NCBI RefSeq assembly: GCF_014131735.1
Contig: NZ_CP039121.1
Coordinates: 2,914,001-2,978,000 of the forward strand
From: Lactiplantibacillus plantarum
Lineage (GTDB): Bacteria > Bacillota > Bacilli > Lactobacillales > Lactobacillaceae
Length of the DNA: 64,000 nucleotides
Reading direction: 5' to 3'
Notes under the pieces: generated by a model
What the model was told of the DNA's origin: nothing
Database searches by the model: none
What the model saw: the letters and a program-made list of their open reading frames with translations, nothing else
Position numbers and translations under genes: made by a program
Shown: piece by piece, positions 1 through 8,771 of the stretch
Position numbering within the stretch: the stretch's first letter is position 1
Layout of the letters: each line of letters opens with the position of its first letter

Positions 1-580
1 AGACGATCGTGTTGTGATAGCGGGCGTGTAGCCGTAAGACCAAGTCTTGCAATTGTTGCCGCGAGATGGGGTCTAACGCACTAAATGGTTCATCCATCAA
101 AACAATATCTGGTTGCGCCGCAATCGCCCGTAAGATACCGATGCGTTGCTGCTCACCACCGGATAATTCTGACGGCATCCGGTCACGGTATTCCTTTGGA
201 TCGAGGCCAACTTCCGCCAATAGCTCATCAATCGTTTGATTAATTTCCTTCTTAGCTGTCCCTTTCATTTCTGGAATCACGGCGATATTTTGCGCCACCG
301 TCATCGTTGGGAACAAGGCAATTTGCTGTAAGACATACCCCATTTGCCACCGTAGACTTCGGACTGGTATCGTGGTTGTATCAGTACCATTAACTAGGAT
401 TTTACCAGCCGTCAATGGCTCTAAGCAGTTGATCATTTTAAGTGACGTCGTTTTGCCACTCCCAGAAGTCCCTACCAAAACAAATAGCTCACCCTGGTCA
501 ATCGTTAAATTAAGGTCGGGAATCACGGTCTGCCCATTAAAGTCTTTCTGGACGTGTTGAAATTCAATTGCCGTTGTCAT
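1..580 (-). CDS. choQ: Choline/carnitine/glycine betaine ABC transporter ATP-binding protein (partial)
   Basis: This is the ATPase of an OpuC/ProV-type quaternary-amine importer. The first 193 residues are in the window and the C-terminus runs off the left edge. Walker A GTSGSGKT lies near residue 38, the signature LSGGEQQR near 140 and Walker B IVLMDEP near 160. The ATG follows the TAA of choS directly (TAAATG). Its ribosome site GGAGGG lies inside the last codons of choS, so the two are translationally coupled. The partner is the fused permease/binding protein upstream. Whether the missing end carries CBS domains, as in many OpuCA proteins, cannot be seen. Confidence 0.93.
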   Translation of the reverse strand, partial: MTTAIEFQHVQKDFNGQTVIPDLNLTIDQGELFVLVGTSGSGKTTSLKMINCLEPLTAGKILVNGTDTTTIPVRSLRWQMGYVLQQIALFPTMTVAQNIAVIPEMKGTAKKEINQTIDELLAEVGLDPKEYRDRMPSELSGGEQQRIGILRAIAAQPDIVLMDEPFSALDPISRQQLQDLVLRLHARYHNTIV

Positions 581-2107
581 TTAACGTCCCTCCTTCAATA
601 AACCGTGCTTCACAAGATAGCGATGTGCAACCGTCGAAGCGGACTGCTTCTTAACATTGACTTCATAGTTCATTTCTTGCATATCAGTTTCTGAAATCTT
701 TCCTGCTAACTTATTTAACGCTTTAACGACCTTAGGATGTTTGTTGGCAAAGCTCGTCTTCATCAACGGTGCCCCTTGATACGTTGGGAAGAAGTGCTTG
801 TTATCCTTCAATAAGGCCAAGTGATACTGCCGTAATTCACTATCCGTCGCATAGGCATCTACCAAGTTGATTTTCCCCTTACTGATGGCTTCATAACGTA
901 GCGCCGGCTCCATCGACTTGGCAGTCACGTCTAACCCATAAGTCTTCTTGATTCCTTTTAAGCCATCATTACGATCAATAAACTCTAGGGTCATTCCGGG
1001 TTTCAGAATCGATTCAACTTGCGTTAAGTCGCTGATTGTCTTCAAATGATGTTCTTGTTGAAATTTCTTAGTCACTGCTAATGCGTACGTATTGTTATAC
1101 TGCATCGGCTTCAAGTAAGTCATTTGTTCCTGTTTAGCGAGGCGCTGTTTGGCGAGCTGATAGGTCTGGTTAGCTGTTTGACCAGCTGGGTTATTTCCCT
1201 TAACTAAGGTCTCCAGCACCGAGCCAGTAAATTCAGGATAAATATCAACCTGATTATTCTTTAACGCGCTGAATAAGAACGTGGTCTTGCCAAAGTTAGG
1301 CTTGAGCGTCACATGAACATGCTCATCTTCAGCTTCAATCAGCTGCTTATACATATTAATCAAGATTTCTGGTTCGGAACCAAGTTTACCTGCAATCGTA
1401 ATTGTTTCAACTCGATTGGCATAGACACTATAAGCCCCGCCACCACCAAGTAAAGCTAAAATACCGACAAAGACGATTAAGGCGTGGCGTGGTTTAGCCG
1501 TTTGAAACCACCGAACGAGCGCACTCAGCAGAATTGCTAACAATGCTGATGAGATGGCCCCAATCAATAATAACGAGGTATCATTACGGTCAATACCGAG
1601 CATGATAAAGGTCCCGAGACCCCCAGCACCAATCAAAGCGGCCAAAGTAGCCGTCCCAATAATTAAGACGAGCGCGGTCCGAATCCCAGCAATGATCTGT
1701 GGTAGGGCAATGGGTAGTTCAACTTTAAACAACTTACGCATTCGTGACATCCCAAAGGCATCGGCGGCCTCTTCAATTGAGGCGTCAATTTCTGAGATAC
1801 CCAAATAAGTATTTTGAAAAATTGGCAGTAAAGCATAGATCACCAGCGCAATTACTGCTGGCACCGTTCCAATCCCAACTAACGGAATCAATAACCCTAA
1901 CAGTGCCAAAGACGGAATCGTCTGTAAGACACTCGTGAGCTGTAACAATCCCTCGGCCCACCGTGGTCGTCGAACGACCCAAATAGCCAACGGAATCGCA
2001 ATTACCATTGCGATGACTAATGATGCTAATGAAATCCCCAAGTGTTGCCATAGCGCAGTCAGCAAATCCCCGCGTCGATCCATAAACGTCTGTATTAATG
2101 TCTGCAT
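581..2107 (-). CDS. choS: Choline/carnitine/glycine betaine ABC transporter, fused permease and substrate-binding protein
   Basis: This 508-residue protein has two parts. Residues 1-200 form a BPD-type permease with several membrane segments and the EAA-loop region (EAADAFGMSRMRKLFKVELP, near residue 112). After a further membrane anchor (about 205-230), the remainder is an OpuAC-type substrate-binding domain. It therefore carries its own extracellular binding domain and needs only the ATPase encoded next to it. This fusion is typical of lactobacillar and enterococcal compatible-solute and choline importers. Substrate preference among choline, carnitine and betaine cannot be read from sequence. 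I saw no clear regulatory site in the 237 bp upstream. Confidence 0.92.
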   Translation of the reverse strand: MQTLIQTFMDRRGDLLTALWQHLGISLASLVIAMVIAIPLAIWVVRRPRWAEGLLQLTSVLQTIPSLALLGLLIPLVGIGTVPAVIALVIYALLPIFQNTYLGISEIDASIEEAADAFGMSRMRKLFKVELPIALPQIIAGIRTALVLIIGTATLAALIGAGGLGTFIMLGIDRNDTSLLLIGAISSALLAILLSALVRWFQTAKPRHALIVFVGILALLGGGGAYSVYANRVETITIAGKLGSEPEILINMYKQLIEAEDEHVHVTLKPNFGKTTFLFSALKNNQVDIYPEFTGSVLETLVKGNNPAGQTANQTYQLAKQRLAKQEQMTYLKPMQYNNTYALAVTKKFQQEHHLKTISDLTQVESILKPGMTLEFIDRNDGLKGIKKTYGLDVTAKSMEPALRYEAISKGKINLVDAYATDSELRQYHLALLKDNKHFFPTYQGAPLMKTSFANKHPKVVKALNKLAGKISETDMQEMNYEVNVKKQSASTVAHRYLVKHGLLKEGR

Positions 2108-2344
2108 GCTAACCTCCAGTGCTCACCTTTATTACTTAATAACTTCTTAATTATCCATGTATTTAATCGTAGCATAATCCGCCAAAAATCATAGTAATAC
2201 GCACCGGCAATTCACCAAATTTTGTAACTATTGTAGTTTCACGTTAAAATTATTCATTAATTTAAAATGAAGCTGGCTAGTTTTTACGAAACTATTAGAT
2301 GAACCACTCAATGGATTATCATTACAACTAAGGAGGCCCCAACA

Positions 2345-2791
2345 ATGGCTACGATTCATCTTTACCTTGCAAGTACCAACCACCAATCGACCAACATCAC
2401 CGCAACGACCCCCGCTGCCTGGGTCGTCATTCTGCGATACGCTGACCATCAAAAGGCGCTAAACGACGGTGGCTACGGACATACCGAAACTTCACTGGCC
2501 TTGAGTGCTCTGACCACCGCACTCGCCACGTTGAAACGTCATGATTTACCCGTTCATATTCACACCACAACTGAACAAGTGGCGGCGGTTATTAGCGAAC
2601 AACGTTATTTAAGCTGGCGGCAAAACAACTGGGACGTTCCCGAAGCCGACCAACCAGACCTACCCCAATGGCAAACGCTGATTCCCATTATCGAAGAATT
2701 TCCCAACCTCACCATCACCTACCACCCCGTGGACGATCCCGTGATGACCACCGCAACGACTACGCTAACGGCGGTGATGACGAAGCTATAA
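2345..2791 (+). CDS. RNase H-fold protein, catalytic residues apparently lost
   Basis: The 148-residue product follows the RNase HI pattern: an opening beta hairpin, a helix (LALSALTTALATL), a strand VHIHTTT, a helix, then SWRQNNWDVP resembling the W..W..GW segment of RNase HI, and a last strand-helix unit. By eye alignment the four carboxylates of the DEDD active site do not line up: YTDGS is YLAST, the MEL glutamate is ALS, and YTDS is HTTT. RNase HI activity is therefore unlikely. The ATG follows AAGGAGG with good spacing. It may be a nucleic-acid-binding pseudoenzyme, but that is inference. Confidence 0.6.
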   Translation: MATIHLYLASTNHQSTNITATTPAAWVVILRYADHQKALNDGGYGHTETSLALSALTTALATLKRHDLPVHIHTTTEQVAAVISEQRYLSWRQNNWDVPEADQPDLPQWQTLIPIIEEFPNLTITYHPVDDPVMTTATTTLTAVMTKL

Positions 2792-2817
2792 TGGCGGTGC
2801 AAACCTAAGTCCAAAGC

Positions 2818-2970
2818 AGCCAGCTTAGGCCCGCTGGAAAAGTTCGGGTTAGCGTAAACATGTTTGGTTAGTTCGTCCTACACTGACTTCCAGGCATTTC
2901 TGCCAATTGCCGGAACGTGGTGGGCACAGATTTAAGCCGAAACACCACGTCTCAAATACTGGCCTTTCAC
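2818..2970. repeat. Dispersed intergenic repeat, copy A
   Basis: About 150 bp without coding capacity that clearly resembles 54912-55065. The best-conserved core is TTAGTTCGTCCTACACTGAC here against CTAGTTCGTCCTACATTGAC there. It is followed in both by CCAGGCATTT, GCCAATTGC and GGAACG/GGAACA blocks. Identity is roughly three quarters by eye. Both copies lie in gene-free gaps. No terminal repeats or transposase are associated, so the nature of the element is unknown. Confidence 0.7.
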
Positions 2971-3308
2971 TAACCAAGCACAAGACGCTTGCTAAGTGAA
3001 ATTTCACCACTGGGCATTGTCAGAAACGCCTTCCAGTCGGGATAGTATTCGAATGGCTGACGGTGAGGCACCCAACTTTTATTGGACTCATCATTGTTCT
3101 TCATAAACAGTAATTTTGTCGAGCAACTGTCAGGCAGAAAGTAACATTGTGATAGCTTACTATTTCGGAATCACCATAGTAATAATCAAACGTTTCAACA
3201 AAGTGGTTAATGTAATCCTAACCTCTCGTTTAAGGCTCCATTATCAAAATAGTCAGCGACCAATTATACCAAGTTAAGTGGCCGTTCATCAGCCATTCGA
3301 GCGGCTTA

Positions 3309-3479
3309 CCGACCGGAGGGGCTGGGTGACAATGCTCAGTAGCCAAATTATTCTTAGTCGGAAGTGGGCTACTTCCGGCTTAGAATAAGACTCGTATTTG
3401 AGACCGGGCGGGTTTGTGCACGGGCTCAAATCGATGTCGGCTTACGTTCCGGCAATTGTCACCCAGCCCCGGAGGTCGG
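3309..3479. repeat. Palindromic 171-bp element with two internal hairpins
   Basis: The outer arms at 3309-3333 and 3455-3479 are inverted repeats matching at 22 of 25 positions, with a shared GGGGCTGGGTGACAAT segment. Two further hairpins lie inside. One is TTATTCTTAGTCGGAAGT / ACTTCCGGCTTAGAATAA (3348-3365, 3371-3388). The other is ATTTGAGACC / GGGCTCAAAT (3396-3405, 3422-3431). The layout would fold into a multi-branched RNA or cruciform DNA. A non-autonomous mobile element (MITE-like) or a structured RNA are both possible. Confidence 0.6.
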
Positions 3480-3612
3480 AATAGGACGATCATTGCTGCC
3501 GAACAAGAATCCACCTGCTTGTCATCATCCAAGCACCATCTAAAATAATAACTAACGAGACCCTATCTCTCCCATGCTACATGGGGGAAGCTTAAAGCTT
3601 AGACTTGAAATA

Positions 3613-3664
3613 AAGAAGCGAACCCCTACCACAATAACAACTGTGATCGTTGGGCTCGCTTCTT
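3613..3664 (-). terminator. Rho-independent terminator of the SDR gene
   Basis: Read on the minus strand, AAGAAGCGAGCCC pairs with GGGTTCGCTTCTT, followed by TTTATTTC. It lies just beyond the stop codon of the SDR gene. Confidence 0.8.
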
Positions 3665-3680
3665 AGCATCATTATTCAGA

Positions 3681-4592
3681 TTAATTATTATTAGCGGGTA
3701 TTTTTCCATGCCGATAATGCCGACTCCCGGTTCGCCGGTCCTTACGCCGCGTAACTTTTGACAGCTTAGCCGCACCATTGACGGCTGAGTTCATCATGCG
3801 GTCAAACTGACGATCACTCAACCACTGACGAGCCGTTAATGAGACCCCCGCGCCCATACCTGCGTGATAGCGAGTCTTGGGCTTCACATCATTGACAGCG
3901 CGAACCATCAGTTTAGCAATCACTCCCGGATTGGAAGCAAACTGATCGAACAATGACAGCATCGCACCGACCTTAACGGCTTGTTCATGATAGGCTGTTT
4001 CACCGGAAACTGCCAACAGCTTTTTTTCCGCAATACCAGCCCATTCAGTCTTGATTCCACCAGGTTCAACGATGACAACATCTATACCAAATGGTGCGAC
4101 TTCCATCCGTAACGAATCGCTCATCCCTTCAATTGCGTGTTTGGTCCCCATATACCAAGCACTTAAAGGCTGATAGATCTTACCCCCAATTGAAGAAACA
4201 TTAATGATCCGACCACGATGTTGTGCCCGCATCAACGGTAAAACTAATTGTGTCAACCGCATCACACCAAAGACATTGACCTTGAATTGGTACTCGCCTT
4301 CTGCGACCGGAACGTCTTCCAAGGAACCGTATGAGCCATACCCCGCATTGTTGATTAGGACATCAATGCGCCCCTGTTCGACCTGAATCGTCTTGACAGC
4401 CGCGATTAACGTCGCTTCATCCGTCACGTCGACTTTTAAAACGTGCACTCCAGCCGCTGCTAAATCCGTCATTTTTTCAATCCGCCGTGCGGCTCCGTAC
4501 ACAATGTTCCCCTGAGCTTGTAACTTCAAAGCAGTTGCTTTACCGATCCCCGAAGATGCGCCCGTAATTAAGATGACCTGTGGTTGACTCAT
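3681..4592 (-). CDS. Short-chain dehydrogenase/reductase
   Basis: Classical SDR of 303 residues from the chosen start. The NAD(P)-binding motif TGASSGIGKAT is near residue 10, NNAGYG near 85 and the catalytic YMGTK near 150 with an upstream serine (NVSS). I chose the inner ATG at 4592 because the GGAGG ribosome site sits seven bases before it, inside the first codons of the five-residue longer alternative. The C-terminal 100 residues extend past the core and end in a basic tail. The substrate cannot be predicted; relatives are annotated as oxidoreductases of unknown specificity. Confidence 0.88.
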   Translation of the reverse strand: MSQPQVILITGASSGIGKATALKLQAQGNIVYGAARRIEKMTDLAAAGVHVLKVDVTDEATLIAAVKTIQVEQGRIDVLINNAGYGSYGSLEDVPVAEGEYQFKVNVFGVMRLTQLVLPLMRAQHRGRIINVSSIGGKIYQPLSAWYMGTKHAIEGMSDSLRMEVAPFGIDVVIVEPGGIKTEWAGIAEKKLLAVSGETAYHEQAVKVGAMLSLFDQFASNPGVIAKLMVRAVNDVKPKTRYHAGMGAGVSLTARQWLSDRQFDRMMNSAVNGAAKLSKVTRRKDRRTGSRHYRHGKIPANNN

Positions 4593-4728
4593 AATCCGTT
4601 CCTCCATCGTTAACTGTATTTACTGTCATGCTACGTCAAACCCTTCACAATTGCAATCGAATTCATTGCCCGTAGTATGCTAAAATAGAACTAATTTCAA
4701 GCACGTCAATTTAATTGGAGGAATGAAC

Positions 4729-5649
4729 ATGTCAACAAAGATTATCATGGACACTGACCCTGGTATTGATGATGCCGCCGCAATTACCTTTGCATTAAAT
4801 CATCCTGACTTGGACTTACAATTAATTACAACGGTCGCCGGCAATGTGACGGTCGACAAAACGACGCTGAATGCGCTCAAACTAACGCGCTTCTTTAACA
4901 GTGACGTTCCCGTAGCGGGTGGGGCTGCCCAACCGCTGATCAAACCGTTTGAAGATGCCGTCCGAATTCACGGTGTTTCAGGAATGCCGGGTTACGACTT
5001 CCCGACTGACCTTGCGGAACCATTACCAGAAACAGCCGTTGAAGCGCTCCGTGACTACATCATGGCTGCTGAACAACCGATTACGTTAGTGCCAACGGGA
5101 GCCTATACCAACATCGCGCTCTTATTTAAGACCTACCCCGAAGTAATGCCACACATTAAAGAAATCGTTGCGATGGGTGGGGCCTTAGGCAAGGGTAATA
5201 TGACCAGCGCCGCAGAGTTCAACGTCTTTACCGATCCGCACGCGGCTGAAATCATGTACCAATCCGGCGTTCCAATTACCATGGTCGGCTTAGACGTGAC
5301 GATGAAGGCCCTTTTAACGCGCGAATCGATTGAACAGTTACCGACCCTCGGAAAAACTGGCGAAATGCTTCACGCCCTCTTTGGTCATTACAACGACCGC
5401 AACCAGACTGGCGTTGCGATGCATGATGTCAATACGCTCTTCTACTTACTACATCCAGAAGCCTTTACGACTGAAAGGATGTGGATTGATGTCCAGACGG
5501 AGGGCCCCGCTAATGGCGAGACCGTTGGCGATATTCGTGGTGCTTACCATGACGGCAAAACCAACGCGACCGTTTGTGTCGATATTGATGCGGCTGCTTT
5601 CAACAAGTGGTTCCTAGAAACCGTGGCAGCCATCGACCAACCTAAATAA
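4729..5649 (+). CDS. Ribonucleoside hydrolase (IUNH family)
   Basis: This cytosolic enzyme cleaves the N-glycosidic bond of nucleosides to base and ribose. The calcium-binding signature DTDPGIDDAAA lies at residues 8-18. PTGAYTNIA, VAMGGALGKGN and AEFNVFTDPHAAE follow in the usual order, and a late MHDVNTL segment completes the site. The length of 306 residues is standard. The inner ATG at 4729 is preferred over 4723: GGAGG is seven bases from the former and only one from the latter. The gene stands alone between strong terminators. Pyrimidine versus purine preference is not decidable here. Confidence 0.9.
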   Translation: MSTKIIMDTDPGIDDAAAITFALNHPDLDLQLITTVAGNVTVDKTTLNALKLTRFFNSDVPVAGGAAQPLIKPFEDAVRIHGVSGMPGYDFPTDLAEPLPETAVEALRDYIMAAEQPITLVPTGAYTNIALLFKTYPEVMPHIKEIVAMGGALGKGNMTSAAEFNVFTDPHAAEIMYQSGVPITMVGLDVTMKALLTRESIEQLPTLGKTGEMLHALFGHYNDRNQTGVAMHDVNTLFYLLHPEAFTTERMWIDVQTEGPANGETVGDIRGAYHDGKTNATVCVDIDAAAFNKWFLETVAAIDQPK

Positions 5650-5677
5650 ATCACTACCAATCGTCATTAATTAAGCT

Positions 5678-5737
5678 AAAAAATGAACCACTTCAGCTTG
5701 CACAATTATCATGTGCGCTTGAAGTGGTTCATTTTTA
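5678..5737. terminator. Bidirectional terminator
   Basis: AATGAACCACTTCA pairs with TGAAGTGGTTCATT, with A-rich and T-rich flanks on both sides. It serves the nucleoside hydrolase on the plus strand and the carrier-like gene on the minus strand. Confidence 0.88.
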
Positions 5738-5814
5738 GTTTGCGTCACGCTTTTATCAAGACGTAGTGCTACTCAAAGTGCTTAATACGCTCAGCAACCA
5801 CTGACCGTACCTGA

Positions 5815-6387
5815 TTAAATGTCATCCGGCGTATCTGGGATTAATTGAATCAATGGTTGACCGAAGTTGACTTCTTCACCATTCTTCACTAGGAAGGCTT
5901 TGACCGTCCCCGCTTGCTTAGCAACCACCGGCCGCATCATCTGCATCGCTTGAATGAGGCCGACTTGTTGACCAACGCTAACGTGGTCGCCTAACTTAAC
6001 GTATGGCGCTTCTTCTGAAGAATGCGCTGGGTAATAGATTCCGACGACCGGTGCCGTCACGCATTCCTTAGGATCAATCGGCGCTGGTTCTGGTTCAGGA
6101 TCAGGTGTTACAACGCTCGTCGGATTGCTAGCCGTACTGGTCGCCACTGGGGTTGGTTCCGCCTCCGCAACAACTGGGGTACTAACTGTTGAGACCGGTG
6201 TCGGTGTGACCGGCGTTGGGTCAATCACCGGCTGATTGGGAAGTGGCGCCGGCTGCGGGGTCACCGTCGTCTTGCCGTGTCCCTTCTTACCCATTTGAAT
6301 TTCAAAATCTTGGTCCCGATACTCAAAACTAGTTAAACTGCTTTGTTCAAACTTGTCCATTAACTGATAAATCTTATCTAATTCCAT
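5815..6387 (-). CDS. Biotin carboxyl carrier-like protein lacking the biotinyl lysine
   Basis: The 190-residue product resembles AccB. It has an N-terminal helix (MELDKIYQLMDKFEQS), a long Pro/Thr/Val linker (about 45-105) and a C-terminal hammerhead domain with APVVGIYYPA, GDHVSVGQQVG and PLIQLIPD. In true BCCP the hairpin motif is AMKM with biotin on the lysine. Here the motif is AMQM (Q149, codon CAG), so it should not be biotinylated. The gene stands alone, away from other acc genes. It may be a divergent paralogue of the real AccB with a structural or regulatory role, or a decaying copy; the intact frame argues against recent decay. Confidence 0.82.
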   Translation of the reverse strand: MELDKIYQLMDKFEQSSLTSFEYRDQDFEIQMGKKGHGKTTVTPQPAPLPNQPVIDPTPVTPTPVSTVSTPVVAEAEPTPVATSTASNPTSVVTPDPEPEPAPIDPKECVTAPVVGIYYPAHSSEEAPYVKLGDHVSVGQQVGLIQAMQMMRPVVAKQAGTVKAFLVKNGEEVNFGQPLIQLIPDTPDDI

Positions 6388-6490
6388 ACAACACCCTCCA
6401 ATTAATTTACGCTTTGATTATAACGCATAGTTTAGCGCAGGAGTGTGGTGGAAGTATGAACGCTTCTTTAAGAATTCGTCAATATTTCGT

Positions 6491-6811
6491 TTAAGCAGAC
6501 GCCAACTCATGATCCGCCGGAACTAATTTAAACAAAAATAATGGTGCTGGTGACTTACCTGCCTGCGCGTACGCTAACACTGTATCAACGTGGTCTAGCT
6601 GTAACAACCGATCATCAAGTTGCCACAAGCCGCGTTGGTAATAGTCGCGGCAATATTGCACGAGGTTGGTCAAAAAGTTACCGACGGCCTCATTGACCGT
6701 CGCGCCACGCCCATCGACACCCCAAAAATCGGCGGATTCTAACCAGTACCGTTGTTCCGATAATTCTCGATAACGACCAACTTCATGAATTAACACTAAC
6801 CGTGCTGTCAT
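6491..6811 (-). CDS. Hypothetical protein, 106 residues
   Basis: I do not recognise the family with confidence. The N-terminal segment MTARLVLIHEVGRYRELSEQ, followed by YWLESADFWGVDGRGATVNEAVGNF, has a strand-strand-helix look recalling HicB-type or related small alpha/beta folds. No membrane segment or cysteine cluster is present. The start at 6811 is supported by AAAGGGG upstream. A longer reading to 6946 would add 45 residues with an unconvincing composition. It follows the Rrf2 gene in the same direction after 153 bp and could be cotranscribed. Confidence 0.55.
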   Translation of the reverse strand: MTARLVLIHEVGRYRELSEQRYWLESADFWGVDGRGATVNEAVGNFLTNLVQYCRDYYQRGLWQLDDRLLQLDHVDTVLAYAQAGKSPAPLFLFKLVPADHELASA

Positions 6812-6964
6812 TGCCAAGGCCCCTTTCAATCTCAATGCCACTTTCATAATGACATCTAAGATAGCACCGATAATTAGCCCTGACAATCCTGAATGGCAAA
6901 CCCGTTTCAAATTAAGGTTATTAACGAAAATCGCCTTATTTTTCAATCAAGTGACGCTTTTTAC

Positions 6965-7435
6965 TTAAGATTCTGAATCTTGTTCGTGTCGTAAAAACGT
7001 GCCGTGGTGGTTCAGGTCGGCTTGTAAATCAGCCATTGTAAACTGATGATAGTAAGCCCGATATTGACGGTCAGCTACTGTAAATAAATCCGTCAACGTT
7101 TCACTAATATTGGCCGCAATTGGGGATTGATCAGCCTGTTCATCCGTTTTGGATGGTCCCGTAATGAAGCGCGCATAGCTAATTGTTGGGGGGATGGTCA
7201 AATCATATAGATCGCCGAGGTTCATATCGGCCAACGCCAAGTCTAATTGGTAGCCCCCATTTTTACCAACCGTCCCCGTTAAATATCCATGCTTATGTAG
7301 AACTGATAAAATATTGCGAATCATCACCGGGTTAAGATGCAGTGACTGCGCGAGTTCCCGACTAGCGACCTTACTATCACGGTGTGCATCAAGGTACAGG
7401 ATACTATGCACCGCCACCGAAAAATCAAGTTTCAT
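6965..7435 (-). CDS. Rrf2 family transcriptional regulator
   Basis: The 156-residue product opens with the Rrf2 winged helix: MKLDFSVAVHSILYL, LAQSLHLNPVMIRNILSVLHKHGYL and GKNGGYQL. No cysteine is present anywhere, so it is not an Fe-S sensor of the IscR/NsrR type. It is closer to the YwnA-like branch that senses other ligands. The ATG at 7435 has GGGAGG four bases upstream of the spacer. It is divergent from the DUF2075 ATPase gene, and the 109-bp intergenic region could carry its operator, but I could not define one. Confidence 0.85.
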   Translation of the reverse strand: MKLDFSVAVHSILYLDAHRDSKVASRELAQSLHLNPVMIRNILSVLHKHGYLTGTVGKNGGYQLDLALADMNLGDLYDLTIPPTISYARFITGPSKTDEQADQSPIAANISETLTDLFTVADRQYRAYYHQFTMADLQADLNHHGTFLRHEQDSES

Positions 7436-7544
7436 GTTACTTCCTCCCACACTTTGTCATAATTCTATTCTACCACCAACTGTAATGACTCTCATTTCAA
7501 TTAGCCCCAATATGCAGGTATAATGTGTTTGGGAGTGAAAAAAT

Positions 7545-8741
7545 ATGTCATCTACAATCAGTGCCGCAACGTTCAAGCTAAATGATCAAGCTGCGTTGTC
7601 ACCGGCACAACAATCATTAGAGCACCAACTATTAACTTTTATCCGTACCCATCGCCAGCAAAAACAGCCCAGCCTCTTTGTTATTCATGGTGATGCAGGA
7701 ACTGGCAAGAGTGCCGTATTAGCCGCCGCGTTTGCTCGGCTACAAGCCCTCAATCGTAGCTTGACACCAAACGATTTGCAGGCCACTGACAACTATCTCG
7801 TCGTCAATCACAATGAAATGCTCAAAATTTATAAGCGCTTAGCTGGTGAAGATCCCGTCTTGCGCAAAAAAGACTTCCAAAAGCCCACTCCGTTGATCAA
7901 CCGGTTGGCAAAAGACCACCGGCAAGCAGACGTTGTTTTTATCGACGAAGCGCACCTATTACTCACGCAACCAGACCGCTATAACCGCTTTACAGGTCAC
8001 AACCAGTTAACGGAACTGATCAATCATAGTCGCGTCGTTGTCCTCGTCTTCGACACCCGTCAAGTCTTGAAGTTAAAGAGCTACTGGCACAGCAACGATC
8101 TCAAGCCATTTTTAGACCAGTACCCGCACGCGAGCTACAACTTAGACGAGCAATTTCGGGTCACTGGCGGCGCCGATGTTGTCGACTGGATCGATGGTTT
8201 TACCCGCGGGCAATTACAACCAAAACCCGTTAGCGATAACTTTGATCTACGCTTTTTTGATGACGGGCAACCCTTATACGACCTGATCAAACAACGCGAC
8301 CAGCAGTATGGACTCGCTCGGATGGTGGCAACCGCTGACTTCCCGTACGTCGTTAATCATGGCACTTGGTACGTGACGGCCGGACAATTGAAGCTTCCGT
8401 GGGATAAAGTCAACTTAACTGATGATCCTTGGGCCTTACGACCTGAGACACTGAATGAAGTTGGTTCTATTTATACCATTCAAGGGTTTGATTTGAATTA
8501 TGCGGGGGTCATTCTCGGCCCTTCTGTGGGCTATGATGAAGACCATGATCGGATTGTCGTTCGCCCTGAACGCTATGAAGATCAAGAAGCGTTCAAAAAC
8601 CGGACAGACTTAGGCGATCTGCGTCCCCTTAAACAGCAGATTATCTTTAACTCAATCAACGTCTTGATGAAACGTGGTCGTTATGGGCTTTATATTTATG
8701 CGGTTGACCCAGCACTACGCCAGCGACTATTAGCGTTATAA
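7545..8741 (+). CDS. DUF2075 P-loop ATPase (Schlafen/helicase-like)
   Basis: The 398-residue protein has Walker A HGDAGTGKSAVL near residue 49, Walker B VVFIDEAHLLL near 130, a DTRQV sensor near 165, an LDEQFR motif near 200 and a late IYTIQGFDLNYAGVILGP segment resembling superfamily-1 helicase motifs V/VI. This is the arrangement of DUF2075 proteins, which are nucleic-acid-dependent ATPases of poorly known role, sometimes within defence genes. Here it is a stand-alone housekeeping-like gene followed by a PEBP protein. The DNA or RNA target is unknown. Confidence 0.85.
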   Translation: MSSTISAATFKLNDQAALSPAQQSLEHQLLTFIRTHRQQKQPSLFVIHGDAGTGKSAVLAAAFARLQALNRSLTPNDLQATDNYLVVNHNEMLKIYKRLAGEDPVLRKKDFQKPTPLINRLAKDHRQADVVFIDEAHLLLTQPDRYNRFTGHNQLTELINHSRVVVLVFDTRQVLKLKSYWHSNDLKPFLDQYPHASYNLDEQFRVTGGADVVDWIDGFTRGQLQPKPVSDNFDLRFFDDGQPLYDLIKQRDQQYGLARMVATADFPYVVNHGTWYVTAGQLKLPWDKVNLTDDPWALRPETLNEVGSIYTIQGFDLNYAGVILGPSVGYDEDHDRIVVRPERYEDQEAFKNRTDLGDLRPLKQQIIFNSINVLMKRGRYGLYIYAVDPALRQRLLAL

Positions 8742-8771
8742 TAAGACTAATTACACGAGGAGGGATTTGCA

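Larger units (their letters stand above)
2792..3680. other. Long non-coding gap rich in repeats and inverted repeats
   Basis: These 889 bp lie between two convergent genes and hold no credible coding region. They contain dispersed repeat copy A, a hairpin TTTCACTAACCAAG / CTTGCTAAGTGAAA near 2963-3002, a 12-bp inverted pair (TCGAATGGCTGA at 3049-3060, its complement at 3289-3300), the palindromic element at 3309-3479 and the terminator of the SDR gene. Confidence 0.7.

Noticed and set aside
6812..6946. N-terminal extension of the 106-residue gene
   Set aside because: No ribosome site upstream; AAAGGGG supports the inner start at 6811.
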